Positions 1 to 9,278 of a stretch of DNA of 40,654 nt are shown in pieces. The notes below the pieces were generated by a model that searched no databases, had not been told where the DNA came from, and saw only the letters and a list, made by a program, of their open reading frames with translations. The translations under genes were made by a program, and so were the position numbers. Position 1 is the first letter of the stretch. The number at the start of each line of letters is the position of its first letter. Source of the stretch: Pedobacter sp. (GTDB taxonomy: Bacteria; Bacteroidota; Bacteroidia; Sphingobacteriales; Sphingobacteriaceae); assembly GCA_014377775.1 (NCBI GenBank), contig JACMOW010000081.1, positions 1 to 40,654 of the forward strand. Reading direction: 5' to 3'.

Positions 1-109
1 TATCGTTAACTGTATAAATTTTTCCATTATAGATAATTAAATCTGCTTTTTGCTTGCTGCAACTGGTTAGCAGGAGCAGCAATACGAATACTAAGGAGAG
101 TTGTTTCAT
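1..109 (-). CDS. Amidohydrolase-family lipoprotein, N-terminal fragment (runs off window)
   Basis: Reverse-strand translation from ATG at 109: MKQLSLVFVLLLLLTSCSKQKADLIIYNGKIYTVND; lipobox LLTSC followed by the amidohydrolase-type N-terminus ADLIIYNGKIYTVND. Confidence 0.75.
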   Translation of the reverse strand, partial: MKQLSLVFVLLLLLTSCSKQKADLIIYNGKIYTVND

Positions 110-310
110 GTTTTAAAGATAGAAAAAGGTTTGGAGTTTTCATGAACAAAGAATAATGAGCAAAGAGTAAAGACTAGGCGTTTAGCCCTGCTCTTTGTTC
201 CTTAATCTTTGCTCTTTGTTCCTCTTAAGTCATTAAGTATCAATTATGTAAAAACAGACTTAAGGATAAGGCTAATTTTCGCTAAATTAGCGACCTTACG
301 ATAAGCATAA

Positions 311-2134
311 ATGTCTGATATTATACAACTTTTACCCGATAGTGTGGCCAATCAAATTGCGGCCGGAGAGGTGGTGCAGCGACCTGCATCAGCGGTAAAG
401 GAATTGCTCGAAAATGCCATTGACGCAGGTGCGGATAAAATACAATTGATTATAAAAGATGCTGGAAAGGCATTAATCCAAGTGATAGATAATGGTTGCG
501 GTATGACCGTAACGGATGCAAGAATGTGTTTTGAGCGCCATGCAACTTCTAAAGTACGCAAGGCAGAAGATTTATTTGCCATTCGCACCATGGGTTTTAG
601 AGGTGAAGCAATGGCTTCTATTGCTGCCATTGCGCAGGTAGAGTTAAAAACCAAGCGCCATGAAGATGAAGTAGGTACTTTAATTCAGATTGAAGGCGCT
701 TCTTTTGTTAAGCAAGAGCCCGTGGGTACACCAAATGGGAGTAGTATTTCGATTAAAAATCTTTTTTATAATACACCAGCACGTAGAAATTTTTTAAAAA
801 GTAATCCTGCCGAAATGCGCCACATCATCGATGAATTTCAGCGTGTGGCCATGGCGAAACCTACTATTGCTTTTAGTTTACACCACGATGGGGTAGAGAT
901 TTATCGCTTGCCATCATCAGCTTTAAAGCAACGTATCATTCATTTATTTGGAAATAATTACAATGAACGTTTAATCCCTGTTGAAGAAGAAACCACCATC
1001 ATTAACCTGAAAGGATATATTGGAAAGCCTCAATTCGCAAAAAAAACGAGAGGGGAGCAATTTTTCTTTGTGAATGATCGCTTTATAAAGGATGCTTATT
1101 TAAATCATGCCGTAAACAAGGCTTATAAAGAATTATTGCCTGATGATAATTTTCCTCTGTATGTGTTATTTATCGACATTGACCCAGCAAAGATTGATGT
1201 AAATGTGCATCCAACTAAAACGGAGATTAAATATTTGGACGAAAAATCTATTTATGCAATCATCCATTCGGCAGTGAAAAGATCTTTGGGTAGATTTAAC
1301 ATTACACCAACGATCGATTTTAACCAAGAAACAGCGTTTAATGCGATGATAACACCTAAAGCACATGAAGATATTGTGCCGCCTAGTATTGCATTTAATC
1401 CCGATTTTAACCCATTCGGACAAATTAAGTCGACCACCAAGGAGCTTCCTTTTTTGAGAAATCATGGTAATGCGGGTACAAGTACACAAAATTGGGGCTC
1501 GCTGTATGAGGTTTCTCAACACAAATTGCCCGAACAATCTGCCTTACCTTTGATAGAAGCTTCCCAAAAACAATTTATGCAGGTACATAACTGTTACATT
1601 GTTTCACAGATTAAATCGGGTATAATGGTAATTGACCAGCAAGCGGCGCATGAAAGAATTTTATACGAACGGTTTTTACTTCATTTAGAGGATCGAAAGG
1701 GAGCATCGCAACAAAGTTTATTCCCACAAACGGTAACCTTGAGTCCGAATGATTATGAATTGGCAAAAAGTTTGCTAGAAGATATCAAGAGCTTAGGCTT
1801 TGAAGTGCGAGAATTTGGAAAAAATACCTTGGTAATTGAGGGGGTTCCGGTTGATTTGGGAAGTACAAATATCAATGAAATGCAATTATTTGAACAATTA
1901 ATAGAAGGGTATAAAAACTCACAGCAAGAATTAAAACTAGATAAGCGGGATTCGTTAGCCAGAAGCATGGCTAGAAACAGTGCAATTAAAGTAGGGACGT
2001 CGTTAAGTCAGCAAGAAATGAATACCTTAATTGAAGAACTTTTTGCTTGTAAAACACCTAACTTTAGCATCAATGGAAAGCCCGTGATACAAACCATTGC
2101 TCTGAGCGAAATAGCACAGAAGTTTGAGCGGTAG
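311..2134 (+). CDS. mutL: DNA mismatch repair endonuclease MutL
   Basis: GHKL ATPase motifs IAAGEVVQRPASAVKELLENAIDAGA, DNGCGM, TMGFRGEA; C-terminal QQAAHERILYERF. Confidence 0.98.
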   Translation: MSDIIQLLPDSVANQIAAGEVVQRPASAVKELLENAIDAGADKIQLIIKDAGKALIQVIDNGCGMTVTDARMCFERHATSKVRKAEDLFAIRTMGFRGEAMASIAAIAQVELKTKRHEDEVGTLIQIEGASFVKQEPVGTPNGSSISIKNLFYNTPARRNFLKSNPAEMRHIIDEFQRVAMAKPTIAFSLHHDGVEIYRLPSSALKQRIIHLFGNNYNERLIPVEEETTIINLKGYIGKPQFAKKTRGEQFFFVNDRFIKDAYLNHAVNKAYKELLPDDNFPLYVLFIDIDPAKIDVNVHPTKTEIKYLDEKSIYAIIHSAVKRSLGRFNITPTIDFNQETAFNAMITPKAHEDIVPPSIAFNPDFNPFGQIKSTTKELPFLRNHGNAGTSTQNWGSLYEVSQHKLPEQSALPLIEASQKQFMQVHNCYIVSQIKSGIMVIDQQAAHERILYERFLLHLEDRKGASQQSLFPQTVTLSPNDYELAKSLLEDIKSLGFEVREFGKNTLVIEGVPVDLGSTNINEMQLFEQLIEGYKNSQQELKLDKRDSLARSMARNSAIKVGTSLSQQEMNTLIEELFACKTPNFSINGKPVIQTIALSEIAQKFER

Positions 2135-2140
2135 GGGGCA

Positions 2141-2196
2141 GGATTAAAGATCAAGGAATAAAGATCAAGGAATAAAGATTAAGGAATAAGGATTAA
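2141..2196. repeat. Tandem repeat, four ~14-nt units (GGAATAAAGATCAA-like)
   Basis: Units GGATTAAAGATCAA / GGAATAAAGATCAA / GGAATAAAGATTAA / GGAATAAGGATTAA, contiguous, just after the mutL stop. Confidence 0.9.
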
Positions 2197-2266
2197 AGGA
2201 GGCAGAAAAGTACGAAAGTAAACGTCTCCTTACCAATTAAACAACTAAAAAACTGATAAACAAAAC

Positions 2267-2953
2267 ATGAATAACATACCACCAGTTGTAAAGAATTTAT
2301 TGATTATTAACGTGCTTTTTTTTGCCGCCAAATGGCTTTTTGAGGCACAAGGAATTCCAATTACTCAATATTTAGCAGTATTTTATTTCGATTCTCCATT
2401 TTTTAAGATTTGGCAGCCTATAACTTACATGTTTATGCACGCAAATATGATGCATATTTTTTTCAATATGTTTGCCCTCTATTCATTTGGAGGGATTTTG
2501 GAGGCGCATTGGGGTGGAAAGAAGTTCATTAATTTTTACTTGATTACCGGTCTGGGTGCACTAGCGTTACAGTGGGCGGTTCAGGCTTTTGAAGTTTATC
2601 AGATTACGGGTTCGCCAGTGAACGATATTGCAACGCTGGAAGCGTTAGGTAACCAAACTATTTATTCGATTTATGCTGGCCCAATGGTGGGTGCTTCGGG
2701 TGCAATTTTTGGCTTATTGGTTGCTTTTGCCATGCTATACCCCAATATGGAGATGTACATTATGTTTATTCCAGTTCCTGTAAAAGCGAAGTATATTATA
2801 CCTGTTTATATTGTGATCGAATTATTTTTAGGAGTAGGTAAATTTTCAGGAGATTCTGTTGCCCACTTTGCCCACTTAGGCGGTGCTTTAATTGGCTTTA
2901 TTTTAGTTAAATTATGGCGAAACAACAACACATTTTACGATTATTATGAATAG
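2267..2953 (+). CDS. Rhomboid family intramembrane serine protease
   Basis: Multi-TM; HANMMHIFFNM, catalytic GASGAIFG and AHLGGALIGF. Confidence 0.93.
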   Translation: MNNIPPVVKNLLIINVLFFAAKWLFEAQGIPITQYLAVFYFDSPFFKIWQPITYMFMHANMMHIFFNMFALYSFGGILEAHWGGKKFINFYLITGLGALALQWAVQAFEVYQITGSPVNDIATLEALGNQTIYSIYAGPMVGASGAIFGLLVAFAMLYPNMEMYIMFIPVPVKAKYIIPVYIVIELFLGVGKFSGDSVAHFAHLGGALIGFILVKLWRNNNTFYDYYE

Positions 2954-3788
2954 GGGTATATTAGACGATTTGCGATTAAAATTTTTTAAGTCTGGCAGTC
3001 CAGCCATGCTGTATATAGGTATTAACGTAGTTATATTTTTAATAGGTGGTTTGATTGGGGTAATGCTCACATTATCTGGAAATAGGGGTTGGGTAGAGAC
3101 GCAAATTCAAGCGTATTTTGCATTTCCGGCTAACTTAAGCAGTTTACCTATTAAATTTTATACCGTCCTAACGTATCAATTTTTTCATGCCGATTTTTTT
3201 CATGTTTTATTTAATATGTTATGGCTGTATTGGATTGGTCAAATATTTTTAGAATTTCTAAAACCTCGTCAATTTCACTTTGTGTACCTTGGGGGAGGGA
3301 TTTTAGGGGCGCTTACTTTTTTACTATTATTTAATACCATCCCAGCATTTTCGGGTCAACAAGCTACTTTAATTGGTTCTTCGGCAAGTGTAATGGCTGT
3401 TTTAGCTGCAACAGCAACATTAGTTCCAGATTATAGCATAAGGCTAATGTTTATTGGGGAACTCAAATTAAAATATCTTATTTTAGCTTACGTGCTTTTG
3501 GATATCATCAGCTCTGCTGGAGACAATGCAGGAGGAAGTATAGCGCATTTGGGTGGCGCATTATTTGGCTTTATCTTTATTAAATCATTGCAAAATGGAA
3601 AAGATTGGAGTGCTTTTTTTGAAAGAAAACCGAAGTTGAGAGTGGTGAAAAATAAATCTCCAAAAAAGAGTGAATTTAAGATTAATCAAAAAGAGGTGGA
3701 TATGATTTTGGATAAAATTTCTAAATCAGGTTACGATCAATTAAGCAAAGAAGAAAAGGAAACTTTGTTTAAGGCAAGTAAGAATTAA
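2946..3788 (+). CDS. Rhomboid family protein (second paralogue, non-canonical GSSAS active-site context, C-terminal helical extension)
   Basis: FFHADFFHVLFNMLWLYW, GSSASVMA, AHLGGALFGF; overlaps upstream gene by 8 nt. Confidence 0.9.
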   Translation: MNRGILDDLRLKFFKSGSPAMLYIGINVVIFLIGGLIGVMLTLSGNRGWVETQIQAYFAFPANLSSLPIKFYTVLTYQFFHADFFHVLFNMLWLYWIGQIFLEFLKPRQFHFVYLGGGILGALTFLLLFNTIPAFSGQQATLIGSSASVMAVLAATATLVPDYSIRLMFIGELKLKYLILAYVLLDIISSAGDNAGGSIAHLGGALFGFIFIKSLQNGKDWSAFFERKPKLRVVKNKSPKKSEFKINQKEVDMILDKISKSGYDQLSKEEKETLFKASKN

Positions 3789-4897
3789 TGAGAAATAAAA
3801 AGATAACATTTTTTGATAAATGTGTGTTCTTAATCGCTATTATAACGGCAATTGGAATGTTTATGGGTATTAGAGCTGGCGTGAGCGATCCTCGTGAGCA
3901 TATCATTATTGCGTTTTTCGGACTGGCGTATCCATTTTTTCTATTGGCTAATGTTTTGATTTTGGCTTATTGGACTTTAAGAGCAAAATGGTTAATTTCT
4001 GCATTAACGTTGGTTCTAATTTGTTATGGAGGTAACACTTTAATAGCAACATTCGGCTTTTTTGGTACTAAGGGTGAAACGCAAAAGGATGATAAAGCAC
4101 TGGTTAGAATGATGACCTATAATGTGCATAATTTTACACCTTATGGAGAAGAGATGACACTTCTAATGAAAGAAAAAATGCTTAGTGTGGTGATTGAGCA
4201 ACAGCCTGATGTAGTTTGCTTTCAAGAATTTTATACCCGAGAAAAGGGCCCTTATGATATAGTTGATAGTCTGAAAAAGTTACTTAATGTTAAATATTAC
4301 TATTTTGAACCCTCCAGTAAAAGTGAAAGAGAAGCCATTGGAATGGCAATTTTCTCTCGATTTCCAATTACAAATAAAGGGAGGATTACTTTTAGTGGTG
4401 TAACGGGAAATGAAAGCATCTATGTAGATTTAAAAGTTAAGCATAAGGTAGTTCGAATATATAATGTGCATTTGCAATCGATCTCCTTTATGAAAGAAGA
4501 TTATACCTACTTAGATCAGGTTACTAAAGAGATGGATCCAAAAATGAGTGCTTCGAAGCGGATCATAAGGATGTTGAAATATGCTTTTAAAAAGCGAAGT
4601 GAGCAAGTTGATCTGATGAAAGCACACATGCGAGCCTGCGAAACGCCTTATGTTGTTGCTGGCGACTTTAACGATACGCCAGCATCTTATGCGGTTAGGA
4701 AAATGACAGACTCACTAAATAACGCATTTATTAAAAAGGGGCAAGGATTTGGTAAAACTTACAATGGGAAGTTTCCAAATTTCCAGATCGATTATATAGC
4801 TACCACTAAAGATATTGAAGTGGTTAACTATCAGATTATTGAAGCGAAATTATCTGATCATTTTCCAGTACGAAGCGACCTTAAGTTAAAAAACTAA
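3788..4897 (+). CDS. Endonuclease/exonuclease/phosphatase family protein with N-terminal TM region
   Basis: MTYNVHNF, PDVVCFQEF, VVAGDFNDTPAS, SDHFPV motifs. Confidence 0.92.
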   Translation: MRNKKITFFDKCVFLIAIITAIGMFMGIRAGVSDPREHIIIAFFGLAYPFFLLANVLILAYWTLRAKWLISALTLVLICYGGNTLIATFGFFGTKGETQKDDKALVRMMTYNVHNFTPYGEEMTLLMKEKMLSVVIEQQPDVVCFQEFYTREKGPYDIVDSLKKLLNVKYYYFEPSSKSEREAIGMAIFSRFPITNKGRITFSGVTGNESIYVDLKVKHKVVRIYNVHLQSISFMKEDYTYLDQVTKEMDPKMSASKRIIRMLKYAFKKRSEQVDLMKAHMRACETPYVVAGDFNDTPASYAVRKMTDSLNNAFIKKGQGFGKTYNGKFPNFQIDYIATTKDIEVVNYQIIEAKLSDHFPVRSDLKLKN

Positions 4898-4921
4898 TCA
4901 TCAAATTTTCCATATAAGTAT

Positions 4922-4929
4922 TAAATTTG
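4922..4929 (+). promoter_or_regulatory. TAnnTTTG -7-type box (TAAATTTG) 4 nt from cysS ATG
   Basis: Matches the Bacteroidota -7 consensus; ATG at 4934. Confidence 0.5.
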
Positions 4930-4933
4930 TACC

Positions 4934-6394
4934 ATGATACAAAAGCTGCAGTTATACAATACCATTTCACGTAAAAAGGAACAATTTGAGCCGCTAAATG
5001 CACCTCATGTAGGCATGTATGTGTGTGGCCCTACAGTTTATAGTGATGTGCATTTGGGTAATTGTAGAACATTTATTTCGTTCGACTTAATTTTTAGATA
5101 TTTAAAATTTAGTGGTTACAGGGTGCGCTATGTGCGTAATCTTACTGATGCTGGTCATTTAGAGGGCGACAGAGACGAGGGTGATGATAAATTTGCAAAA
5201 CGTGCAAAGTTGGAACAGCTTGAGCCAATGGAAATTGTACAAAAATATACCTTGGGCTTTCATGATGTGATGCGGGTGTTTAATACCTTGCCTCCTAGCA
5301 TTGAACCTACCGCAACCGGTCATATTATCGAGCAAATTGAAATGATAAAAACTATTATTGCGAATGGTTATGGCTATGAAGTGGATGGAACAATTTATTT
5401 TGATGTAGAGAAATATAGCAAGCAATATAATTATACGGTATTAACCAATCGTAATTTAGAAGATATGCTTGCCAATACCCGAGAATTGGGTGGACAAGAT
5501 GATAAGCATGGTAGATTGGACTTTGCCTTATGGATAAAGGCGAAACCCGAAACCTTGATGCAATGGGCATCTCCATGGGGCGCAGGATTTCCGGGATGGC
5601 ACATTGAGTGCTCGGCAATGAGCGCTAAATATTTAGGGCAGGAGTTTGATATCCATGGCGGGGGATTAGATTTAGCCGCTACGCATCATACCAATGAAAT
5701 TGCACAATCAGAAGCTTGTAGTCATATTCAGCCTGCTAAATACTGGATGCATACCAATATGTTAACCGTTAACGGCACACGGATGTCTAAATCTGCTGGA
5801 AATGGCTTTTTACCTGATGAATTGTTTACGGGCAATCATCCACTGCTAAAAAAAGGGTATAGCCCAATGACGGTTAAGTTTTTTATGCTGCAGGCACATT
5901 ACCGCAGTACGTTAGATTTTTCGAACGAGGCCTTAGAAGCTTCCGAAAAGGGTTTTAGGCGTTTAATGAATGCAATCAGTTTATTGCCAAAGCTGAGTAC
6001 TAGTGAGCAAAGCGATTTTCAAATAGAACCGATTCGTGTTAACTGCGTCAATGCCATGAATGATGATTTTAATAGCCCGATTGTTATTGCAGAATTGTTT
6101 GAGGCGGTTAGAATAATTAACATTGTTTACGACGGAACTGCTACAATTTCTTCAGAAGAATTGGATAAACTAAAAGCTTTAATGAGCGATTTTGTTGTCG
6201 ATGTTTTTGGTTTGAAAGATGAAGATAGCAGTAATGCCGAATTAAATGATGTATTAGCCATGGTAATCGAATTACGTAAGGAGGCAAAAGAGAATAAAGA
6301 TTACGCAACCTCTGATAAAATTCGCATCGGTTTACAGGAAATGGGGATACAACTAAAAGATAGTAAAGACGGAACTACTTGGAGTAAGGTATAA
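4934..6394 (+). CDS. cysS: Cysteinyl-tRNA synthetase
   Basis: YVCGPTVYSDVHLGN (HIGH region), GWHIECSAMS, RMSKSAGN (KMSKS region). Confidence 0.98.
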   Translation: MIQKLQLYNTISRKKEQFEPLNAPHVGMYVCGPTVYSDVHLGNCRTFISFDLIFRYLKFSGYRVRYVRNLTDAGHLEGDRDEGDDKFAKRAKLEQLEPMEIVQKYTLGFHDVMRVFNTLPPSIEPTATGHIIEQIEMIKTIIANGYGYEVDGTIYFDVEKYSKQYNYTVLTNRNLEDMLANTRELGGQDDKHGRLDFALWIKAKPETLMQWASPWGAGFPGWHIECSAMSAKYLGQEFDIHGGGLDLAATHHTNEIAQSEACSHIQPAKYWMHTNMLTVNGTRMSKSAGNGFLPDELFTGNHPLLKKGYSPMTVKFFMLQAHYRSTLDFSNEALEASEKGFRRLMNAISLLPKLSTSEQSDFQIEPIRVNCVNAMNDDFNSPIVIAELFEAVRIINIVYDGTATISSEELDKLKALMSDFVVDVFGLKDEDSSNAELNDVLAMVIELRKEAKENKDYATSDKIRIGLQEMGIQLKDSKDGTTWSKV

Positions 6395-6431
6395 TTCATT
6401 TTTTAGCTATATTCGTTAACTATTTAAAACT

Positions 6432-7286
6432 ATGAAAAAAATCTTTTATACCCTATCTGCATTATTAATTTGTTTTTCTGCTTATGCTCAAAAATCAGAC
6501 GGAAGTGCAAAGTCTTTAGCCAATGCCGAAATGGCTTTCTCGGCCTACACATTAAAGAATGGAACAAATGCTGCGTTTACTACTTTTGCTGCACAAGATG
6601 GCATTGTGTTTAGACCAAATGCTGTGAATGCCCGAAAATTTTATGCTACAGCACCTGATATGAAAAATTTGTCGTGGGCGCCAAGTTATACACAAATGTC
6701 GAGAAGCAGGGATTGGGGATTTACCACAGGTGCCTATATGATAGATGGCGAGCAGAAAGCATACGGACAATATGTGTCGGTATGGCGAGGTAAAGGTGGT
6801 AATTGGGAACTCATTTTAGATATGAGTGCTGAAACGAATAAGCCATTGCAAAAAGTTGTACCTGTTGTAATTGAACCTAAGGATAAATTTACCCCTGTTT
6901 TTGCTAATGAAAAAGATCTGAAAACAAGTAGAGACATTATCTATACTACTGAAAAAACATTAAATACGACGTTAAAAACGTATGGAGCTAGTGCATTTTC
7001 TGGATTTTTAAGTGCCAATTCTCGTTTGTTATTTCCCGGAACAGAGCCAATTTTAGGTAAGGAAAATATTCAGGCCTTTAATAATCGGATGATTGATAAA
7101 ATAAACTTAAAAACTGTATCTGCCGATAAGGCATTGGGTGGCGACTTAGCTTACACTTATGGGATAGCAACTATCGATTATAAAACAGATTTACGCGAAA
7201 GCTTCAATTATTTATATATATGGGAACGTCAGGCCGATTTTAGTTGGAATATTTTAGTGCAAATTTATACTTTAGCAGAACGTTAA
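6432..7286 (+). CDS. Secreted protein with apparent tandem SnoaL/DUF4440-like (NTF2-fold) domains
   Basis: Signal peptide MKKIFYTLSALLICFSAYAQ; WAPSYTQMSRSRDWGFTTGAY...GQYVSVWRGKGGNWELILD typical of DUF4440-like domains. Confidence 0.65.
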   Translation: MKKIFYTLSALLICFSAYAQKSDGSAKSLANAEMAFSAYTLKNGTNAAFTTFAAQDGIVFRPNAVNARKFYATAPDMKNLSWAPSYTQMSRSRDWGFTTGAYMIDGEQKAYGQYVSVWRGKGGNWELILDMSAETNKPLQKVVPVVIEPKDKFTPVFANEKDLKTSRDIIYTTEKTLNTTLKTYGASAFSGFLSANSRLLFPGTEPILGKENIQAFNNRMIDKINLKTVSADKALGGDLAYTYGIATIDYKTDLRESFNYLYIWERQADFSWNILVQIYTLAER

Positions 7287-7307
7287 ACCAAACCAAATAT
7301 AAACCTG

Positions 7308-7339
7308 AAGGATTTCGGCTTTGCTGAGATCCTTTTTTT
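7308..7339 (+). terminator. Rho-independent terminator-like hairpin
   Basis: aaggatttc ... gagatcctt stem (one G:T wobble) followed by a T tract, 22 nt after the preceding stop. Confidence 0.7.
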
Positions 7340-7419
7340 GTTCTATGTTGATAAGCTACCAGCATTGGATAAGATATAAATTCGAAATTATTTGCGTTAA
7401 TATTAAGTAGCATTATAAA

Positions 7420-8301
7420 ATGAACAAACTCATACTTTTATTTGCCATTTTTCAATTTGCTTTGAGCGGATTTGCTCAACATAAATTTGATGTTCAAGGT
7501 AAAGCGGGCTGCCGTGGCATTATGCCCGAAAATACCATTTCAGGCATGATTAAGGCCCTCGTGCTAGGTGCAACTACATTAGAAATGGATGCGGTAATTT
7601 CAAAAGATAAACAGGTAGTGTTATCTCAAGAGCCTTACTTTAATCATGAAATTAGCTTGTCGCCTGATGGGAAGCCAATAGCCTTTAAGGATGAAAAAAG
7701 GCATAATATCTTTAAAATGAATTATGAAGAGATTAAAAAGTATGATGTTGGAAGCAAACTTCATCCTCGATTTCCTGGTCAACAAAAGTTTAAGACTTAT
7801 AAGCCTTTGCTTGCAGAGGTGATAGACTCAGTTGAGAATTACGTTAAGCTATATGGATTGAGTAAACCAGATTATAGTATTGAAACAAAATTAATCCCAA
7901 AGGGGGATGGAGAATTTCAGCCCGATCCCGCTACCTATATAGAGTTGATTATTGAAATTGTAAAGAAAAGGAGGCTAGAAAAAAGAGTAATTATTCAATC
8001 TTTTGATGTGAGAACGCTCCAATATCTACATGGTAAATACCCAAAAATTAGAACTTCTCTACTAATAGACGAGAAGGAAGATTTTGAAAATAACATGAAA
8101 GAGTTGGGTTTTAATCCAACTATCTATAGTCCATACTCAGTTTTAGTAGGGAAAACATTGGTTGATAAGTGCCATGCTTTGGGAATTAAAATTATTCCGT
8201 GGACGATTAATTCAACAAAGGAAATTACTTATTTAATGAATTTAGGAGTAGATGGGATAATTACCGACTACCCAAATGTAATGGGACAGATAAGCAACTA
8301 A
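7420..8301 (+). CDS. Glycerophosphodiester phosphodiesterase-family protein, probably catalytically degenerate
   Basis: GCRGIMPENTISGMIKALVLGATTLEMDAVISKDKQVVLS...YFNHEIS, YSIETK, IIPWTINS, GVDGIITDYP; HRG and HD motifs replaced. Confidence 0.88.
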   Translation: MNKLILLFAIFQFALSGFAQHKFDVQGKAGCRGIMPENTISGMIKALVLGATTLEMDAVISKDKQVVLSQEPYFNHEISLSPDGKPIAFKDEKRHNIFKMNYEEIKKYDVGSKLHPRFPGQQKFKTYKPLLAEVIDSVENYVKLYGLSKPDYSIETKLIPKGDGEFQPDPATYIELIIEIVKKRRLEKRVIIQSFDVRTLQYLHGKYPKIRTSLLIDEKEDFENNMKELGFNPTIYSPYSVLVGKTLVDKCHALGIKIIPWTINSTKEITYLMNLGVDGIITDYPNVMGQISN

Positions 8302-8310
8302 TCGTCTTCT

Positions 8311-9273
8311 CTAAAACAAATCTTTAATAATCTGGGCTATCGATAAGCCTTCTGCCTCCGCTCTATAATTACGAACAATGCGATGGCGTAAAATGGCTTC
8401 GGCTATGGCTTGTACATCTTCAATATCTGGAGCGTATTTGCCCGAGATAGCGGCATGGCATTTAGCACCTAAGACTAAAAATTGAGAGGCCCGTGGTCCG
8501 GCGCCCCAGCTCACATAGTTATTGATGGCTGCTGATGACAAAGGGGTATTTGGGCGAGTTTTAGCAGCTAACTTAACCGCATATTCTAAAACGTGATCGG
8601 TAATGGGGATACTGCGGATCAATTTTTGAAAAAACTGTATTTCGCTGGCGTTAATTATTTTCTCAAGCGTAACTTCTCTATTGCTTGTTGTGTTTTTAAC
8701 AATGGTTAATTCATCTTCAAATGCAGGATAATCTAAGTAGATGTTAAACATAAAACGATCCAATTGCGCCTCAGGAAGGGGGTAGGTTCCTTCTTGTTCA
8801 ATTGGGTTTTGAGTAGCTAGAACAAAAAATGGCTGCGGTAAACTATGCGTTTGACCAGCTATCGTAACTGCTTTCTCTTGCATCGCTTCTAACAATGCTG
8901 CCTGGGTTTTTGGAGGGGTACGGTTAATTTCATCCGCTAAGATGATGTTAGAAAAAATGGGCCCTTTTATAAATTTAAGATGACGATCTTCTCCTAAAAT
9001 TTCGGCGCCAATAATATCACTTGGCATCAAATCAGGTGTAAATTGAATCCGGTTAAAAGAGAGGTCTAAAACGCTGGAAACGGTTTGTACCAATAAAGTT
9101 TTAGCCAAACCCGGTACGCCAACTAACAAGCAATGGCCATTGCTAAAAATGGCGACTAATACAGATTTTATCACCTCATCTTGACCAATAACTACCTTAT
9201 TAATTTCAGACTTGATTTTTAAGAAGGACTGATGCAAGGCATCGACAGCTTTTACCTCATTTTCAAACTGCAT
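8311..9273 (-). CDS. MoxR-family AAA+ ATPase
   Basis: GVPGLAKTLLVQ Walker A, ILADEINRTPPKTQAALLEAMQE, ATQNPIEQEGTYPLPEAQLDRF. Confidence 0.97.
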   Translation of the reverse strand: MQFENEVKAVDALHQSFLKIKSEINKVVIGQDEVIKSVLVAIFSNGHCLLVGVPGLAKTLLVQTVSSVLDLSFNRIQFTPDLMPSDIIGAEILGEDRHLKFIKGPIFSNIILADEINRTPPKTQAALLEAMQEKAVTIAGQTHSLPQPFFVLATQNPIEQEGTYPLPEAQLDRFMFNIYLDYPAFEDELTIVKNTTSNREVTLEKIINASEIQFFQKLIRSIPITDHVLEYAVKLAAKTRPNTPLSSAAINNYVSWGAGPRASQFLVLGAKCHAAISGKYAPDIEDVQAIAEAILRHRIVRNYRAEAEGLSIAQIIKDLF

Positions 9274-9278
9274 GAAAC

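Noticed and set aside
352-654. 100-aa minus-strand ORF
   Set aside because: Antisense to the well-conserved mutL ATPase domain; no family motifs.
2141-2196. Possible CRISPR array
   Set aside because: Repeat units are 14 nt and contiguous with no spacers; no cas genes in the window.
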